This document shows positions 1 to 10,927 of a stretch of 64,000 bases of DNA, one piece after another. The stretch's first letter is position 1. Each line of letters starts with the position of its first letter. The notes beneath the pieces are model-generated. The model saw only the letters and a list, made by a program, of their open reading frames with translations. It searched no databases and was not told where the DNA came from. Position numbers and translations under genes: made by a program. Origin of the DNA: JACDER01 sp963717765 (GTDB taxonomy: Bacteria; Actinomycetota; Thermoleophilia; Gaiellales; Gaiellaceae); assembly GCA_963717765.1 (NCBI GenBank), contig CAVQWX010000008.1:1-64000 (forward strand). The letters run 5' to 3'.

Positions 1-86
1 GAGGAGGTCGTATGACATCTGACACAGGGCACAGGGGCAACAAGGCTTTCCGGGGCCGTTTCGAGCCCGCCGGCGTAGCGGCGTGA
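1..86 (+). pseudogene. Orphan 5' end of a gene-2-like paralogue
   Basis: The first 35 bases are identical to 5701-5735, which carry the ribosome binding site (GAGGAGGT) and first codons of gene 2. An ATG at 12 begins MTSDTGHR exactly as in gene 2, but the frame then leaves the homology and stops at TGA 84-86, giving only 24 codons. It looks like the leftover start of another copy of gene 2 whose body has been replaced by gene 1. Any promoter would lie before the window. Identity and positions are seen directly; the history is inference. Confidence 0.6.
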
Positions 87-168
87 CGCAGACGTCGAGT
101 CTTTGCCCGCTCGGCATCACTGGTACCGTCAAACGACGGACGTCGCGGCGAACCGAGAAAGGCTGTCC

Positions 169-3100
169 ATGAAAGCCCGACGCTTCGGGCAGTCGTTGCT
201 TCTCATCCTGTTTCTGCCGGCGCTCTGTCTGGGAGGAGGTCCTGCAGAAGGCGCTCCCGGCGCGACCAGCAGCTTGCAAGCGGTCGACGATTCCGCGAGC
301 GTGACCGAGGACGCCCCTGCGACCGCGATCGACGTGCTCGCGAACGACGCGGCTCCGGACGGCACGCCGAACGTCATCCAGTCCGTGGACACGACCGGCA
401 CGCACGGCGACGTGCGCATCGCGGGCGAGCCGAAGCGTCCGCCGAACATCGTGTTCATCCTGACCGACGACCAGTCGATGGAGTCGGTCCCGAAGATGCC
501 GTTCGTCGGCCACTACCCCGGCTGGGATCGCTTCGAGAACGCCTTCCTCAACGATCCCGTCTGCTGCCCGTCGCGGGCTTCGATCCTGACCGGCCTCTAC
601 GCGCACCACACCGGGATCGAGAACAACGCTGACCGGAGCAACTTCGACGACAGCTCCACGATCGCCACCTGGCTTCACGGGGCCGGCTACCGGACCGCGC
701 TGTTCGGCAAGTACCACCTGCTCCACAACGGAGCAGGGCCGACCTACATCCCGCCCGGCTGGGACGACTGGGTTGGGTACCCCAGCGGCTCCTACTACGA
801 CTACACGGTCAACGACAACGGCCAGCTCGTCCACTACGGCTCGTCCCCGGAGGACTATTCCACCGACGTCATCTCGCGCGAGGCCCAGGACTTCCTCGAC
901 CAGGCCGAACGCGAAGAACCCGTTCTTCCTCTACCTCGCGACCGCGGCTCCCCACGACAGCTGGATACCGGCTCCTCGCCACGAGGGCAGATTCGCCACC
1001 GAGCCGATCCCGCATGCGCCGAGCTTCAACGAACCGGACATGTCCGACAAACCCAGCTGGTGGCAGGCGCGGACCCCGGTGAAGGTGCCGGACATCGACA
1101 ACGGGCGGCGCAAGGCGTACGCCAGCCTGCTGGGCGTGGACGACCTGGTCAAATCGGTCTTCGACACCTTGACCGCAAAAGGGCCTCGTCGACAACACGG
1201 TCGTCGTCTTCATGACCGACAACGGTTATTCCTTCGGGGAGCATCGCTGGCGAGGGAAGGACTGCGCGTACGAGGAGTGCATCCGGACGCCGCTTCTGAT
1301 CGCGGATCCCAGAGGGACGCCGCACACCATCACCGACTCCGTCATGAACGTCGACATCGCGCCGACCTTCGCCGACCTTGCCGGCGTCACCCCGAGCACG
1401 CCGGTGGACGGACACAGTCTCGTTCCGTTCCTGAACGGCTCGACGCCGCCGGATTGGTCGAACGACATGCTGCTGCGCTTCAAGCACGACGGCCAGGACA
1501 GCGAGGAAATCGAGGGGACGCCGCCGTCCTTCTGGGGGCTCCGGACGCCTGAGTACAAATACGTCGAGACCCAGGACACGGGCGAGGTCGAGCTCTACGA
1601 CCTGACCAGCGATCCGTACGAGCTCCAGAACGTCGCCGATCAACCAGCGTACGCCGGCGTGCGCGCGCAGCTCGCTCAGCGCCTGGCCGACCTGCGGTCG
1701 GCCCCGCCGCACACGGAGACGCTCACTCCCGCGGAGACACCCGAGCCCGGGAGCATCCTGACCTACGAGCCCGATCCGAACTACTGCAACGAGGGCGACA
1801 CCCCGGACACCTTCACCTACACGCTCCAAGACGGCTCGTCCGCGACGGTTTCAGTCAACGTGACCTGTGCCGATGATCCCCCTGTCGCGTTCGACGACTC
1901 GGCGACGGTGAACGGGGACGATCCGGCCGCCGTCCTCGACGTGCTTGCCAACGACACCGATGTGGACGGAGGCACGAAGGAGGTCGAGGCTGTGGACACG
2001 AGCGGCACCGTGGGCTCCGTCACGCTCATGGGCGACGGCTCGGTTCAGTACACGCCCGCGCCGGGCTACTGCAACGATGCGAGCTCGGGCACGGGCTTCG
2101 GCCCAGACGACACCTTCACGTACACGCTGAACGGCGGCTCATGGGCGACGGTCTACGTCAAGGTGCCGTGCGGCCACGCCGACGGCTCGGGGACGATGAC
2201 CGTCTCGCCTGCGGTCGTCCGCAACGGCTCGGCCGGCAACACGCTGGCGTTCACCTACACGGCCGCCTCTGGCGGGATCTCGAGCGGAGCGGTTTCGCTC
2301 GAGGTGCCGGCCGACTGGCCAGGCGCCCTCGCTCGCCGGCACCGACCCCGGCTACACCAAGACGAGCGCGGGCACGCTCTCGATTCTCGGGCAGACGATC
2401 ACCGTCTCCGCCCTGACCCGCTCCGGCGGCCAGACGGTCGTCATCACCTACGGGGCGAAGTCCAACGGCGGCCTAGGCGCGCCCGCTCCGACCACACCGG
2501 GCCCCGAGACGTGGCAGGCGCAGAGCAACGCACTCTCCGGGGGCTCGCTCCAGTCCCTGGCCGTATCACCATCGGTCACGATCCTCTCCCGCGACGGCTC
2601 GGGCACGATCAGCGCCTCACCCGTGTCAGTCGCGCGCGCGAGCACCGGGAACACGATCACCTTCACCTATACGGCCGCGGACGGCGGGATGTCCGGGGGC
2701 AGCCTCCGGCTGATCGTCCCGAGCGGCTGGTCGGCGCCGTCCTCGAGCTCGGCGGCGGCCGGCTACACGACTTCCTCGGCCGGTTCGGTCGCAACGAGCG
2801 GCAACACGATCACCGTCTCCGGGCTGACGCTCGTGGCGGGGGCGACCTTGACCCTGACCTACGGCTCGACTGGCGGGGGCGGGCCGGGCGCGACGGCGTC
2901 CGCGACCTCCGGCGCCCAGACGTGGGCGACCATGCAGAGCTCGAGCGCGAGCGGGGCGCTGACCTCGCTGGCCGCCTCGCCCGCGGTCACCGTTGTTGCC
3001 GGGGCGCTGCACCACTTCACGGTCGAGGCCGCCGCGGGCGGTCCGGTCGGGAGCCAGCAGGCGGGTGTGCCCTTCATCGTCAAGATCACCGCCCGCGACG

Positions 3101-5271
3101 CCGGCAACACCACCGTCACCGGCTTCGACGGGACGGTCGACATCGATTCCAACCGCGCGATCGCGGGCGGTCCCTTCAGCACCGGCTCCTTCGTGGCGGG
3201 TGTGCTCACCCAGACGATCACGCTCACCCAGGGCGGCTTGCTGTCGACGCTCACCGCCACGCAGAGCGGCGGCGGCGTGAGCGGCACGTCCAATGCCTTC
3301 ACCGTGTTCGCCGCCGACGGCTCCGGAACGCTCACCACTCCGATTACCTACGTGCGCAATGGCTCGGGCGCGAACACGCTTGCCTTCACCTACACCGTGC
3401 CCTCTGGCGGGCTCTCGAACGGTGTGCTCTCGCTGGAGGTGCCCGAGGGCTGGTCGCCGCCCTCGGGCACTGCGGGCGACGCCGGCTATGTCGTCACGAA
3501 CACGGGCACGCGCTCCGTCTCCGACCGGACGATCACCGTCGCCGGCCTGAACCGCAGCGAGGGCCAGACGGTCGTGATCACCTACGGCGCCCGGGCGAAC
3601 AACGGCCCCGGCGCGACCGCGCCCACTGTCTCCGGCCCTCAGGGCTGGGTGGGGAAGAGCAGGGGGCTCGCCGGCGGGACGCTCGTCCAGCTCGCCTCCT
3701 CGCCGCAGGTCACCGTCCTCGCCCCCGACGGCTCCGGGACGATCGAGCCCTCCCCTGCCTTCGTCGGTGTGGCCAGCGCCGGCAACACGATCGTCTTCAC
3801 CTACACCGCCGCGGGCGCGATGGTGAACGGCTCGGTCTCGCTCGACGTTCCTACGGGCTGGTCTGCTCCCTCGACCAGCGCGAGCGCCCCCGGCGCCGTC
3901 ACCGCCTCTGCGGGCGCCGTCTCGGTCGCGGGACGCACGATCACCGTCTCGGGGCTGACGGTGAACGGCGGCGACATGGTCACGATCGTGTACGGCTCCC
4001 GTGCGGGCGCCGGCCCCGGGGCGAGCGCGCCCACGAGCGGCGGCTCCCCGGCCTGGATGGCCCGGGAGCGCTCGAACACGGCCGGGACGTTCGTCTCGCT
4101 GGCCGCCTCGCCCGCGGTCTCCGTTGTCGCCGGGGCGCTGCACCACTTCACGGTCGAGGCCGCCGCCGGCGGCCCGGTCGGGAGCCAGCAGGCGGGTGTG
4201 CCCTTCACCGTCAGGATCACTGCCCAGGACGCCGGCAACACCACCGTCACCGGCTTCGACGGGACGGTCGACATCGATTCCAACCGCGCGATCGCGGGCG
4301 GACTGTTCACCTCCGGCCCGTTTGTGGCCGGTGTGCTCTCGCAATCGATCACGCTCACACAGGCTGGGCTGCTGAGCACGATCACCGCCACGCAGACCGG
4401 CGCGGGTGTGAGCGGCACGTCCAATGCGTTCACCGTTTTGGCCGCCGACGGCTCGGGGACGTTCACCACTCCCACCGGCTTTGTCCGTCCCGGCTCCACG
4501 GGCAACACGCTCGTCTTCACCTACACCGCACCTGCGGGAGGGATGGTGAACGGCGCAATCTCGCTGGAGGTTCCGGAGGGCTGGCCGGAGCCATCGACGA
4601 GTGGCAGTGACCCCGGCTACTTCGTGACGAACAAGGGCACCAGATCGATTGCGGGCCGGGCGCTCATCGTGTCGGGGCTCACCCGCAGCGAGGGCGAGAC
4701 GGTCGTGGTCACCTATGGCGCGAAGGCGGGCGGCGGCCCCGGTGCGACCGCTCCGACCGCGCCCGGCCCGCAGAGCTGGGTGGGGAAGAGCAATATGCTC
4801 GCCGGCGGCTCGTTGGCCTCGCTCTCCTCCTCGCCGCAGATCACCGTCCTTGCCGCCGACGGCTCGGGGACGATGGAGCCCTCCCCTGCCTTCGTCGGCC
4901 AGTCCAGCAGCGCCAACACGATCGCCTTCGCCTACACGGCCGCGGGCCCGATGGTGAACGGCTCGCTCTCACTCGCCGTTCCCAGCGGCTGGTCAGCTCC
5001 CTCGACCAGCTCGAGCGACGCCGGTGCCGTCACCGCCTCTGCGGGCGCCGTCTCGGTCGCGGGGCGCACGATCACCGTGTCGGGGCTGACCCTGAGCGGC
5101 GGCGACATGGTCACGATCGTGTACGGCTCCCTTGCCGGCACCGGGCCTGGGGCGAGCGCGCCCGCCACGGCCGGTGCCCCGGTCTGGGTGGCCAGGCAGC
5201 GCTCGAACACGGCCGGGACGTTCGTCTCGCTCGCCCCTCCGCCCGCAGTCAGGGTCGTTCCAGGTCCCTGA
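169..5271 (+). pseudogene. Gene 1: secreted sulfatase with Ig-like repeat modules, three frameshifts
   Basis: The start is ATG 169, followed by a signal peptide (MKARRFGQSLLLILFLPALC). The frame then opens a cadherin-like/VCBS-type domain (AVDDSASVTEDAP), which is interrupted near base 430 by a sulfatase domain (PPNIVFILTDDQS; CCPSR with the likely formylglycine Cys about residue 133; FMTDNGYSFGEHRW). The sulfatase ends near 1715 and the cadherin-like fold resumes (LTYEPDPNYCNEG). A second such domain follows, then B-B-A-B-B-A-B-B Ig-like modules to the TGA at 5269-5271. The frame moves 1 to 2 near 903-918, 2 to 3 near 1177-1186 (after AAAAGGG), and 3 to 1 near 2320-2344, each equivalent to one extra base. 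Repaired, it would be about 1,700 residues. No anchor or LPXTG is visible at the C-terminus. Sulfatases hydrolyse sulfate esters; the substrate is unknown. The shifts may be mutations or sequence errors. Confidence 0.8.
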
Positions 5272-5346
5272 CCCGTAGCAAAGGTCGAAGGTGATGACCG
5301 GTCGAGATGTCGTCCTCTCCGTCTCGAGTGGATGGTCCGAAGCAGC

Positions 5347-5408
5347 GTCTCTGGCCTCGACCGCGGCCGGCTACGCCACCTCCTCGCAGGGACGGTCGCC
5401 GTCGCGGC
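5347..5408 (+). pseudogene. Fragment of the 3' part of a gene-2-like paralogue
   Basis: About 62 bases match 10544-10605 in the last module of gene 2 with two substitutions and one missing base; the encoded motif is TAAGYATSSQG. The surrounding bases from about 5309 are more weakly similar. No complete gene surrounds it. With the orphan start at 1-86 it brackets gene 1 with pieces of the two ends of a gene-2-like sequence. The remainder of 5272-5560 shows nothing else recognisable. Confidence 0.55.
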
Positions 5409-5562
5409 GTGAAGCCGGCGCTGATGAGCGCCATGGGGGCCGGACTACTGATCGGCTCCGTCCGACGCCTCTGACGCCACGCGAAGGGACGTGACCTCTC
5501 CTCGGTCGGAAAACGGACATCCGGCGGTAGAAATTCGGTAAATCTGCCGCGGATTGGCGTAA

Positions 5563-5656
5563 AAATTCAGCAAACCTTCAGCTAGATGGGTTATGACCAG
5601 GCTGGCGACTGCGGCGAGCGTCGTTGTCGCTACTGAAGTACTGCGGAAAACTGCGG
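5563..5656 (+). promoter_or_regulatory. Upstream motif cluster of gene 2 (TTCAGC pair and ACTGCGG copies)
   Basis: The 20-mer at 5563-5582 contains two TTCAGC boxes and matches 17 of 20 bases with 10958-10977 upstream of gene 3. A weaker relative (AAATTCGGTAAATCTGCCGC) lies at 5531-5550. The heptamer ACTGCGG occurs at 5608-5614, 5640-5646 and 5650-5656, and it also occurs three times upstream of gene 3. The cluster ends 55 bases before the gene 2 ATG. It probably marks a shared promoter or operator; no clear -35/-10 pair was assigned. Confidence 0.5.
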
Positions 5657-5711
5657 CCAACCACCTCCGTGTCGAGGCGTGCGGCCCATTGCCACGACCA
5701 GAGGAGGTCGT

Positions 5712-8700
5712 ATGACATCTGACACAGGGCACAGGCACGGGAGGCGCCGGCGCTTCGCAGTTCGAAGCCTCGGGCTCCTCGTGGTGTTGACAGCCATCGC
5801 GAGCCTGACAGTCGGCGCCGCCACGGCGGCGATCGACTTCGGATCGGAGTCCCACAACGCGAACAGCTCGAGCGGCTCGTCGAGCCTCGTGATCACCAAG
5901 CCGGCGAGCGTTGCGAACAACAACGTTCTCATCGCCGGCATCAGCGTCCACGGAAGCGACGTGTCGATCACGAAGCCGAGCGGCTGGACGCTCATCCGGC
6001 GGACGAACGACAGCGACAACGATCTCGGATTCGCCAGCTACTACCACGTCGTCACGAACGCCGCTTCCGAGCCGGCGTCGTACACGTGGACATTCGACGA
6101 CAGCGACACGAAGGCGTCGGGGGGCATCCTCCGTTACACCGGTGTCGACACCGTTAACCCGATCGACACATCGAGCGGGAACAACGGCGAAAGCAGCTCG
6201 GCCAAGGCCAAGAGCATCACGACGGCCACCGCGAACGAGCGCGTGATCGGCTTCTTCTCGCTCGAGTACAAGGGCAGCTTCACGCCGCCAAGCGGTATGA
6301 ACGAGCACTTCGATATCAGCAACTCCGACTCCAGGGGGCCGACCACGGAGACCGCCGACTTCGCGCAGGCGACCGCCACGGCCACCGGTGACAAGACGGC
6401 CGCTGCGAGCAAGTCGGAGGAGTGGGCGGCGCAGTTGATCGCGCTTCGGGGCGGGAGCGGTCCGCTCGACCACTTCAAGGTGGAGGCCGCCGCCGGAGGC
6501 AACATCGGCACCCAGACGGTCGGCGTTCCCTTCAACATCAAGGTCACCGCTCAGGACTCGACGAACCAGACGGTCACCGGCTTTACCGGCACGGTCAACA
6601 TGACGTCGAACCGGACGTGCACGGCCGGCTGCACGACGACCGCTTCATTCGTGAACGGCGTCCTGACCAGCTGGACGGTCAAGCTGACCCAGGCCGGCAC
6701 GCTCTCGACGATGACCGCCACCAAGACCGGCGGCTCCGAGAACGGGATCTCCAATCAGTTCACAGTCGTCGCGGGCGCGCTCCATCACATCGTCATCAGC
6801 CCCGACCCGGCCACGATCGCGGCCGGTGGAAGCCAGGCGTACACGGCCCAAGGCTTCGACGAGTTCGGGAACTCGAAGGGCGACGTCACCGCCGCCACGA
6901 CGTTCTCGATCGGGCCGAACGGCTCCTGCACCGGCGCGACCTGCACGGCGACCATCGCGGGCGATCACACCGTCACCGGGAACGACTCCGGCAAGACGGA
7001 CACCGCGACGCTGCACGTGACAGCCGCGGCGGCGCTCCACCACATCGTCATCAGCCCCGACCCGGCGACGATCACCGCAGGTGGAAGCCAGGCGTACACG
7101 GCCGAGGGCTTCGACCAGTACGGGAACTCCAAGGGCGACGTCACCGCCGCCACGACGTTCTCGATCAGCGGGACCAACTCGTCGTGCACGGGCGCCGTGT
7201 GCACGTCCACCCTCAAGGGTGCGCACACGGTGACCGGGAACGACTCCGGTAAGACCGACACGGCGACCCTGAACGTCAACGCCGCGGCGCTCCATCACAT
7301 CGTGATCAGCCCGCACGACGCGACGATCACGGCCGGCGGAAGCCAGGCGTACACGGCCGAGGGCTTCGACCAGTACGGCAACTCCAAGGGCGACGTCACC
7401 GCCGCCACCACGTTCTCGATCGGGCCGAACGGCTCGTGTACCGGTGCGACCTGCACCGCCAACACCGCGGGCGATCACACCGTGACCGGGAACGACTCGG
7501 GCAAGACTGACACCGCGACGCTGCATGTGAACGCGGGTTCGCTCGATCACATCGTGATCAGCCCGGACGGAGCGACGATCGCCGCGGGTGGGAGCCAGGC
7601 GTACACGGCCGAGGGCTTCGACCAGTACGGCAACTCCAAGGGCGACGTCACCGGAGCCACGACGTTCTCGATCACGAACGGCACCTGCACGGGCGCAAGC
7701 TGCACGTCGACCGTGAAGGGCGACCAGACCGTGACCGGCAACGACTCGGGCAAGACCGACGACGCCACCCTGCACGTGACCGCGGCGGCGCTCGATCACA
7801 TCGTGATCAGCCCCGACCCGGCCACGATCGCGGCGGGCGGAAGCCAGGCGTATACCGCTGAGGGCTTCGACCAGTACGGCAACTCCAAGGGCGACGTCAC
7901 CGCCGACACGACGTTCTCGATCGGGCCTGACGGCTCCTGCACCGGCGCGAGCTGCGGCTCGACCACCGTAGGCGACCACACGGTCACCGGGAACGACTCG
8001 GGCAAGACCGACGACGCCACGCTGCACATCAACGCCGGGGCGCTCGATCACATCGTGATCAGCCCCGACAACGCCACGATCACGGCGGGCGACTCCCAGG
8101 CGTACACGGCCGAGGGCTTCGACCAGTACGGGAACTCGAAGGGCGACGTCACCGGCGACACGACGTTCTCGATCGGGCCGGACGGCTCATGCACCGGGAA
8201 CAGCTGCACCACCAACACGGCGGGCGACCACACCGTGACCGGCAACGACTCCGGCAAGACGGACGACGCCACGCTGCACGTCAACGCAGGGGCGCTCGAT
8301 CACATCGTGATCAGCCCCGACCCGGCCACGATCACGGCCGGCGGCTCGCAGGCCTACACGGCCGAGGGCGTCGACCAGTACGGCAACTCGAAGGGCGACG
8401 TCACCGCCGACACGACGTTCTCGATCGGGCCTGACGGCTCCTGCACGGGCGCAAGCTGCACCGCGACTGGTGCGGGCGACCATACGGTCACCGGGAACGA
8501 CTCGGGCAAGACGGACGACGCGACCCTGCACGTCGTGCACGGTCCGTTCGACCACTACAAGATCGACTCGATCCCGATGCAGCAGGCGACCGTGTCGTTC
8601 AACTTCGTGGTCACCGCCCAGGACCAGTACAACAACACGGTCACCAGCTACGGCGGGACGGTCGACGTGACCTCCACCCTGCCGATCCAGGGCGGCCCGT

Positions 8701-10805
8701 TCCAGAGCGGGCCGTTCACGAGCGGCGTCCTGACCCAGGGCATCACGCTCACCGTCGGCGCGCAGAGCGCCAACATCACTGCTGCCGAGCACGGTGGCAG
8801 CTACACCAAGACCTCGAACAACTTCCGAGTCGTCGAGGCCGACGGTGACGGCACCATGACCGTGGCTCCGATCAACGCCCGCGGGGGCGCCAACGGGAAC
8901 TCACTCGTGTTCACGTACACCCCCGCAGCCGGCGGAGCCGTGAACGGCTTCGTGACCGTCGACGTCCCGAGCGGATGGTCTGCACCTTCGACCAATCACC
9001 TCGACCCGGGCTACGTCACCGCGAGCGGCGGCACCCTCTCCGTCTCGGGCAACACGATCAACGTCCAGATGGTCGATCGCAAGGGCGGCAATCCGCTCCT
9101 GATCACCTACGGTGACATCATCGGAGGCGGCCCCGGAGCGCTCGCGCCTTCCACCGGTGGGATGCAGACCTGGCTGTCCAAGAGCCAGGGACGCCTCTCC
9201 TCCAGCCTGGTGGCGCTGGCCTCCTCGCCGTCGGTCAACGTTCTCGCGATCGACGGTTCGGGAACCCTGACCGTTTCTCCCGACTCTGCGGTCAAGGCGA
9301 GCACCGGCAACACGCTCACCTTCACGTACACCGCCGCAGCGGGCGGGATCCTGAACGGCCAGGTCACCATCAACATCCCGAACGGCTGGTCGCAGAACTC
9401 GCAGACGTCGGGCGACCCGGGGTACACGACCGCGTCCCAGGGCACCGTCACCGGCAACGCGAACATCAACGTCTCCGGCATCACGCTGAACGGCGGAGAC
9501 TCGATGACGATCACCTACGGCAACAAGTCCGGTGGCGGCCCAGGTGCGAGCGCACCTCCGTTTACCGGAGCTCAGACGTGGAACGCGACCGAGAAGTCGG
9601 CCTACGGCGGGAATCTGACCCCGCTTGCGACTTCGCCGGTCGTGACCATCACCCAGCTGCCGGTCGACCACTTCTCGGTGCAGCCTGTGTCGGGCGTGCA
9701 GTTCGCCACGCAGCAGAAGGGGCAGCCCTTCAGCTTCAAGGTGACCGCCCTCGACTCGACCAACCACGTGGTCACCGAGTTCGACGGCCCGGGTTCGACG
9801 GTGGACGTCACCTCCAACACGCCGATCGCCGGCGGCTCGTTCACGAGCGGCACGTTCACGAACGGCGTGCTCGCCTCGACGCCGCTCACGCTGACGGACG
9901 GGAACCAGGCCGCGACGATCACGGTCACGCAGACCGGGTTCAGCGGCACCGGCACCTCGGCGGCGATCCGCGTCACCCAGGCCGACGGCGAGGGCACGCT
10001 GACCGTGGCCCCGACCTTCGTCCGCCCCGGCTCGAACGGGAACACGCTCAACTTCACGTACACGCCCGCGGCGGGCGGCGTCGTGAACGGAGCGGTGACG
10101 ATCACGGTCCCGAGCGACTGGCCGGCACCGTCGGTGACCGGTTCCGCTCAGGGCTTCGTGACGACGAGCGCGGGCACCGTGTCCGTCTCCGGCGACACGA
10201 TCACGGTCTCCCTGGCCAACCGCGCCGGCGGCAGCCCGATGACGATCAAGTACGGCGCGACGACCTCCGGCGGCCCCGGAGCGACCGCACCGTCGACGGG
10301 TGGGTCCGAGACCTGGCTCGGCAAGAGCCAGGGCATCGGGAGCGGCTCGCTGCAGCCTCTCGCCCCCTCACCCTCCGTGCTGGTTCTCGCGGCCGACGGC
10401 TCGGGGACGATGAGCCCCTCGCCGACCTCGGTCGTGCACTCGAGCACCGGCAACACGATCACGTTCACCTACACCGCCGCAGCGGGCGGGATGCAGGGCG
10501 GCACCGTCTCCCTGGCCGTTCCTTCGGGCGGCTGGTCGGCACCGTCTCTGACCTCGACCGCGGCCGGCTACGTCACCTCCTCGCAGGGGACGGTCGCCGT
10601 CGCGGGCAGCACGATCACCGTCTCCGCACTGACGCTGAACGGTGGCGACACCTTCACCATCACGTACGGGGACAAGTCGGGCGGCGGCTCCGGCGCCACG
10701 GCGGCGTCGGCGCTCACCACCCAGACCTGGACGACGAAGCAGCGCTCCAGCTCAGGCGGCGCGCTGACCAACCTCGCCGTCCAGCCGACCATCAGCACGA
10801 CCTAG
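5712..10805 (+). CDS. Gene 2: giant secreted Ig-like repeat protein
   Basis: This is an intact 1697-residue frame starting at ATG 5712, four bases after AGGAGG; an upstream in-frame GTG at 5679 lacks such a site. Residues 1-40 form an Arg-rich signal peptide ending near GAATAA. A jelly-roll-like N-terminal domain spans about 41-250 and is related to two domains in gene 3. Then comes an A module (DHFKVEAAAGG), seven ~84-residue Ig-like repeats (VISPDPATI, SQAYTAEGFDQYGNSKGDV) each with a close Cys pair (SCTGATC), and the cassettes A-B-B and A-B-B. The frame ends with VQPTISTT at TAG 10803-10805, without a membrane segment or sortase motif. A role as surface matrix or adhesin is inferred from architecture; no enzymatic domain is visible. 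It is probably transcribed alone: motif cluster upstream, strong terminator downstream. Confidence 0.85.
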   Translation: MTSDTGHRHGRRRRFAVRSLGLLVVLTAIASLTVGAATAAIDFGSESHNANSSSGSSSLVITKPASVANNNVLIAGISVHGSDVSITKPSGWTLIRRTNDSDNDLGFASYYHVVTNAASEPASYTWTFDDSDTKASGGILRYTGVDTVNPIDTSSGNNGESSSAKAKSITTATANERVIGFFSLEYKGSFTPPSGMNEHFDISNSDSRGPTTETADFAQATATATGDKTAAASKSEEWAAQLIALRGGSGPLDHFKVEAAAGGNIGTQTVGVPFNIKVTAQDSTNQTVTGFTGTVNMTSNRTCTAGCTTTASFVNGVLTSWTVKLTQAGTLSTMTATKTGGSENGISNQFTVVAGALHHIVISPDPATIAAGGSQAYTAQGFDEFGNSKGDVTAATTFSIGPNGSCTGATCTATIAGDHTVTGNDSGKTDTATLHVTAAAALHHIVISPDPATITAGGSQAYTAEGFDQYGNSKGDVTAATTFSISGTNSSCTGAVCTSTLKGAHTVTGNDSGKTDTATLNVNAAALHHIVISPHDATITAGGSQAYTAEGFDQYGNSKGDVTAATTFSIGPNGSCTGATCTANTAGDHTVTGNDSGKTDTATLHVNAGSLDHIVISPDGATIAAGGSQAYTAEGFDQYGNSKGDVTGATTFSITNGTCTGASCTSTVKGDQTVTGNDSGKTDDATLHVTAAALDHIVISPDPATIAAGGSQAYTAEGFDQYGNSKGDVTADTTFSIGPDGSCTGASCGSTTVGDHTVTGNDSGKTDDATLHINAGALDHIVISPDNATITAGDSQAYTAEGFDQYGNSKGDVTGDTTFSIGPDGSCTGNSCTTNTAGDHTVTGNDSGKTDDATLHVNAGALDHIVISPDPATITAGGSQAYTAEGVDQYGNSKGDVTADTTFSIGPDGSCTGASCTATGAGDHTVTGNDSGKTDDATLHVVHGPFDHYKIDSIPMQQATVSFNFVVTAQDQYNNTVTSYGGTVDVTSTLPIQGGPFQSGPFTSGVLTQGITLTVGAQSANITAAEHGGSYTKTSNNFRVVEADGDGTMTVAPINARGGANGNSLVFTYTPAAGGAVNGFVTVDVPSGWSAPSTNHLDPGYVTASGGTLSVSGNTINVQMVDRKGGNPLLITYGDIIGGGPGALAPSTGGMQTWLSKSQGRLSSSLVALASSPSVNVLAIDGSGTLTVSPDSAVKASTGNTLTFTYTAAAGGILNGQVTINIPNGWSQNSQTSGDPGYTTASQGTVTGNANINVSGITLNGGDSMTITYGNKSGGGPGASAPPFTGAQTWNATEKSAYGGNLTPLATSPVVTITQLPVDHFSVQPVSGVQFATQQKGQPFSFKVTALDSTNHVVTEFDGPGSTVDVTSNTPIAGGSFTSGTFTNGVLASTPLTLTDGNQAATITVTQTGFSGTGTSAAIRVTQADGEGTLTVAPTFVRPGSNGNTLNFTYTPAAGGVVNGAVTITVPSDWPAPSVTGSAQGFVTTSAGTVSVSGDTITVSLANRAGGSPMTIKYGATTSGGPGATAPSTGGSETWLGKSQGIGSGSLQPLAPSPSVLVLAADGSGTMSPSPTSVVHSSTGNTITFTYTAAAGGMQGGTVSLAVPSGGWSAPSLTSTAAGYVTSSQGTVAVAGSTITVSALTLNGGDTFTITYGDKSGGGSGATAASALTTQTWTTKQRSSSGGALTNLAVQPTISTT
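6780..8546 (+). repeat. Seven tandem Ig-like repeats within gene 2
   Basis: Units begin at 6780, 7035, 7290, 7542, 7791, 8043 and 8295 and are 249-255 bases long. All differences are multiples of three, so the frame is kept. Each encodes L-H/D-H-I-V-I-S-P at its start, the core QYGNSKGDV, two cysteines four residues apart, and the closing NDSGKTD. The likely fold is a bacterial Ig-like strand sandwich. The array is coding, not a CRISPR. Confidence 0.9.
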
Positions 10806-10824
10806 CGAACGCTGGGTCCGTGGG

Positions 10825-10865
10825 AGCCCTGGGGCCGCGAGAGATCGCGGCCCCAGGGCTTTCTG
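10825..10865 (+). terminator. Rho-independent-type terminator of gene 2
   Basis: A perfect 16-bp stem lies at 10825-10840 and 10845-10860 with a GAGA tetraloop, followed by TTTCT. It begins 19 bases after the gene 2 stop codon. The uracil tract is short, as is usual in high-GC Actinomycetota. Confidence 0.85.
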
Positions 10866-10927
10866 GGCGTTCCCGCCTTCGTCGTCGGACGATCGGCACG
10901 AGCTCTTACCACGCGCCTACCACACAA

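Noticed and set aside
1212..4610. Single 1132-codon protein in frame 3 of gene 1
   Set aside because: Only the part before about 2330 is the sulfatase/Ig coding frame; after that the translation is Arg-rich nonsense while the Ig modules continue in frame 1.
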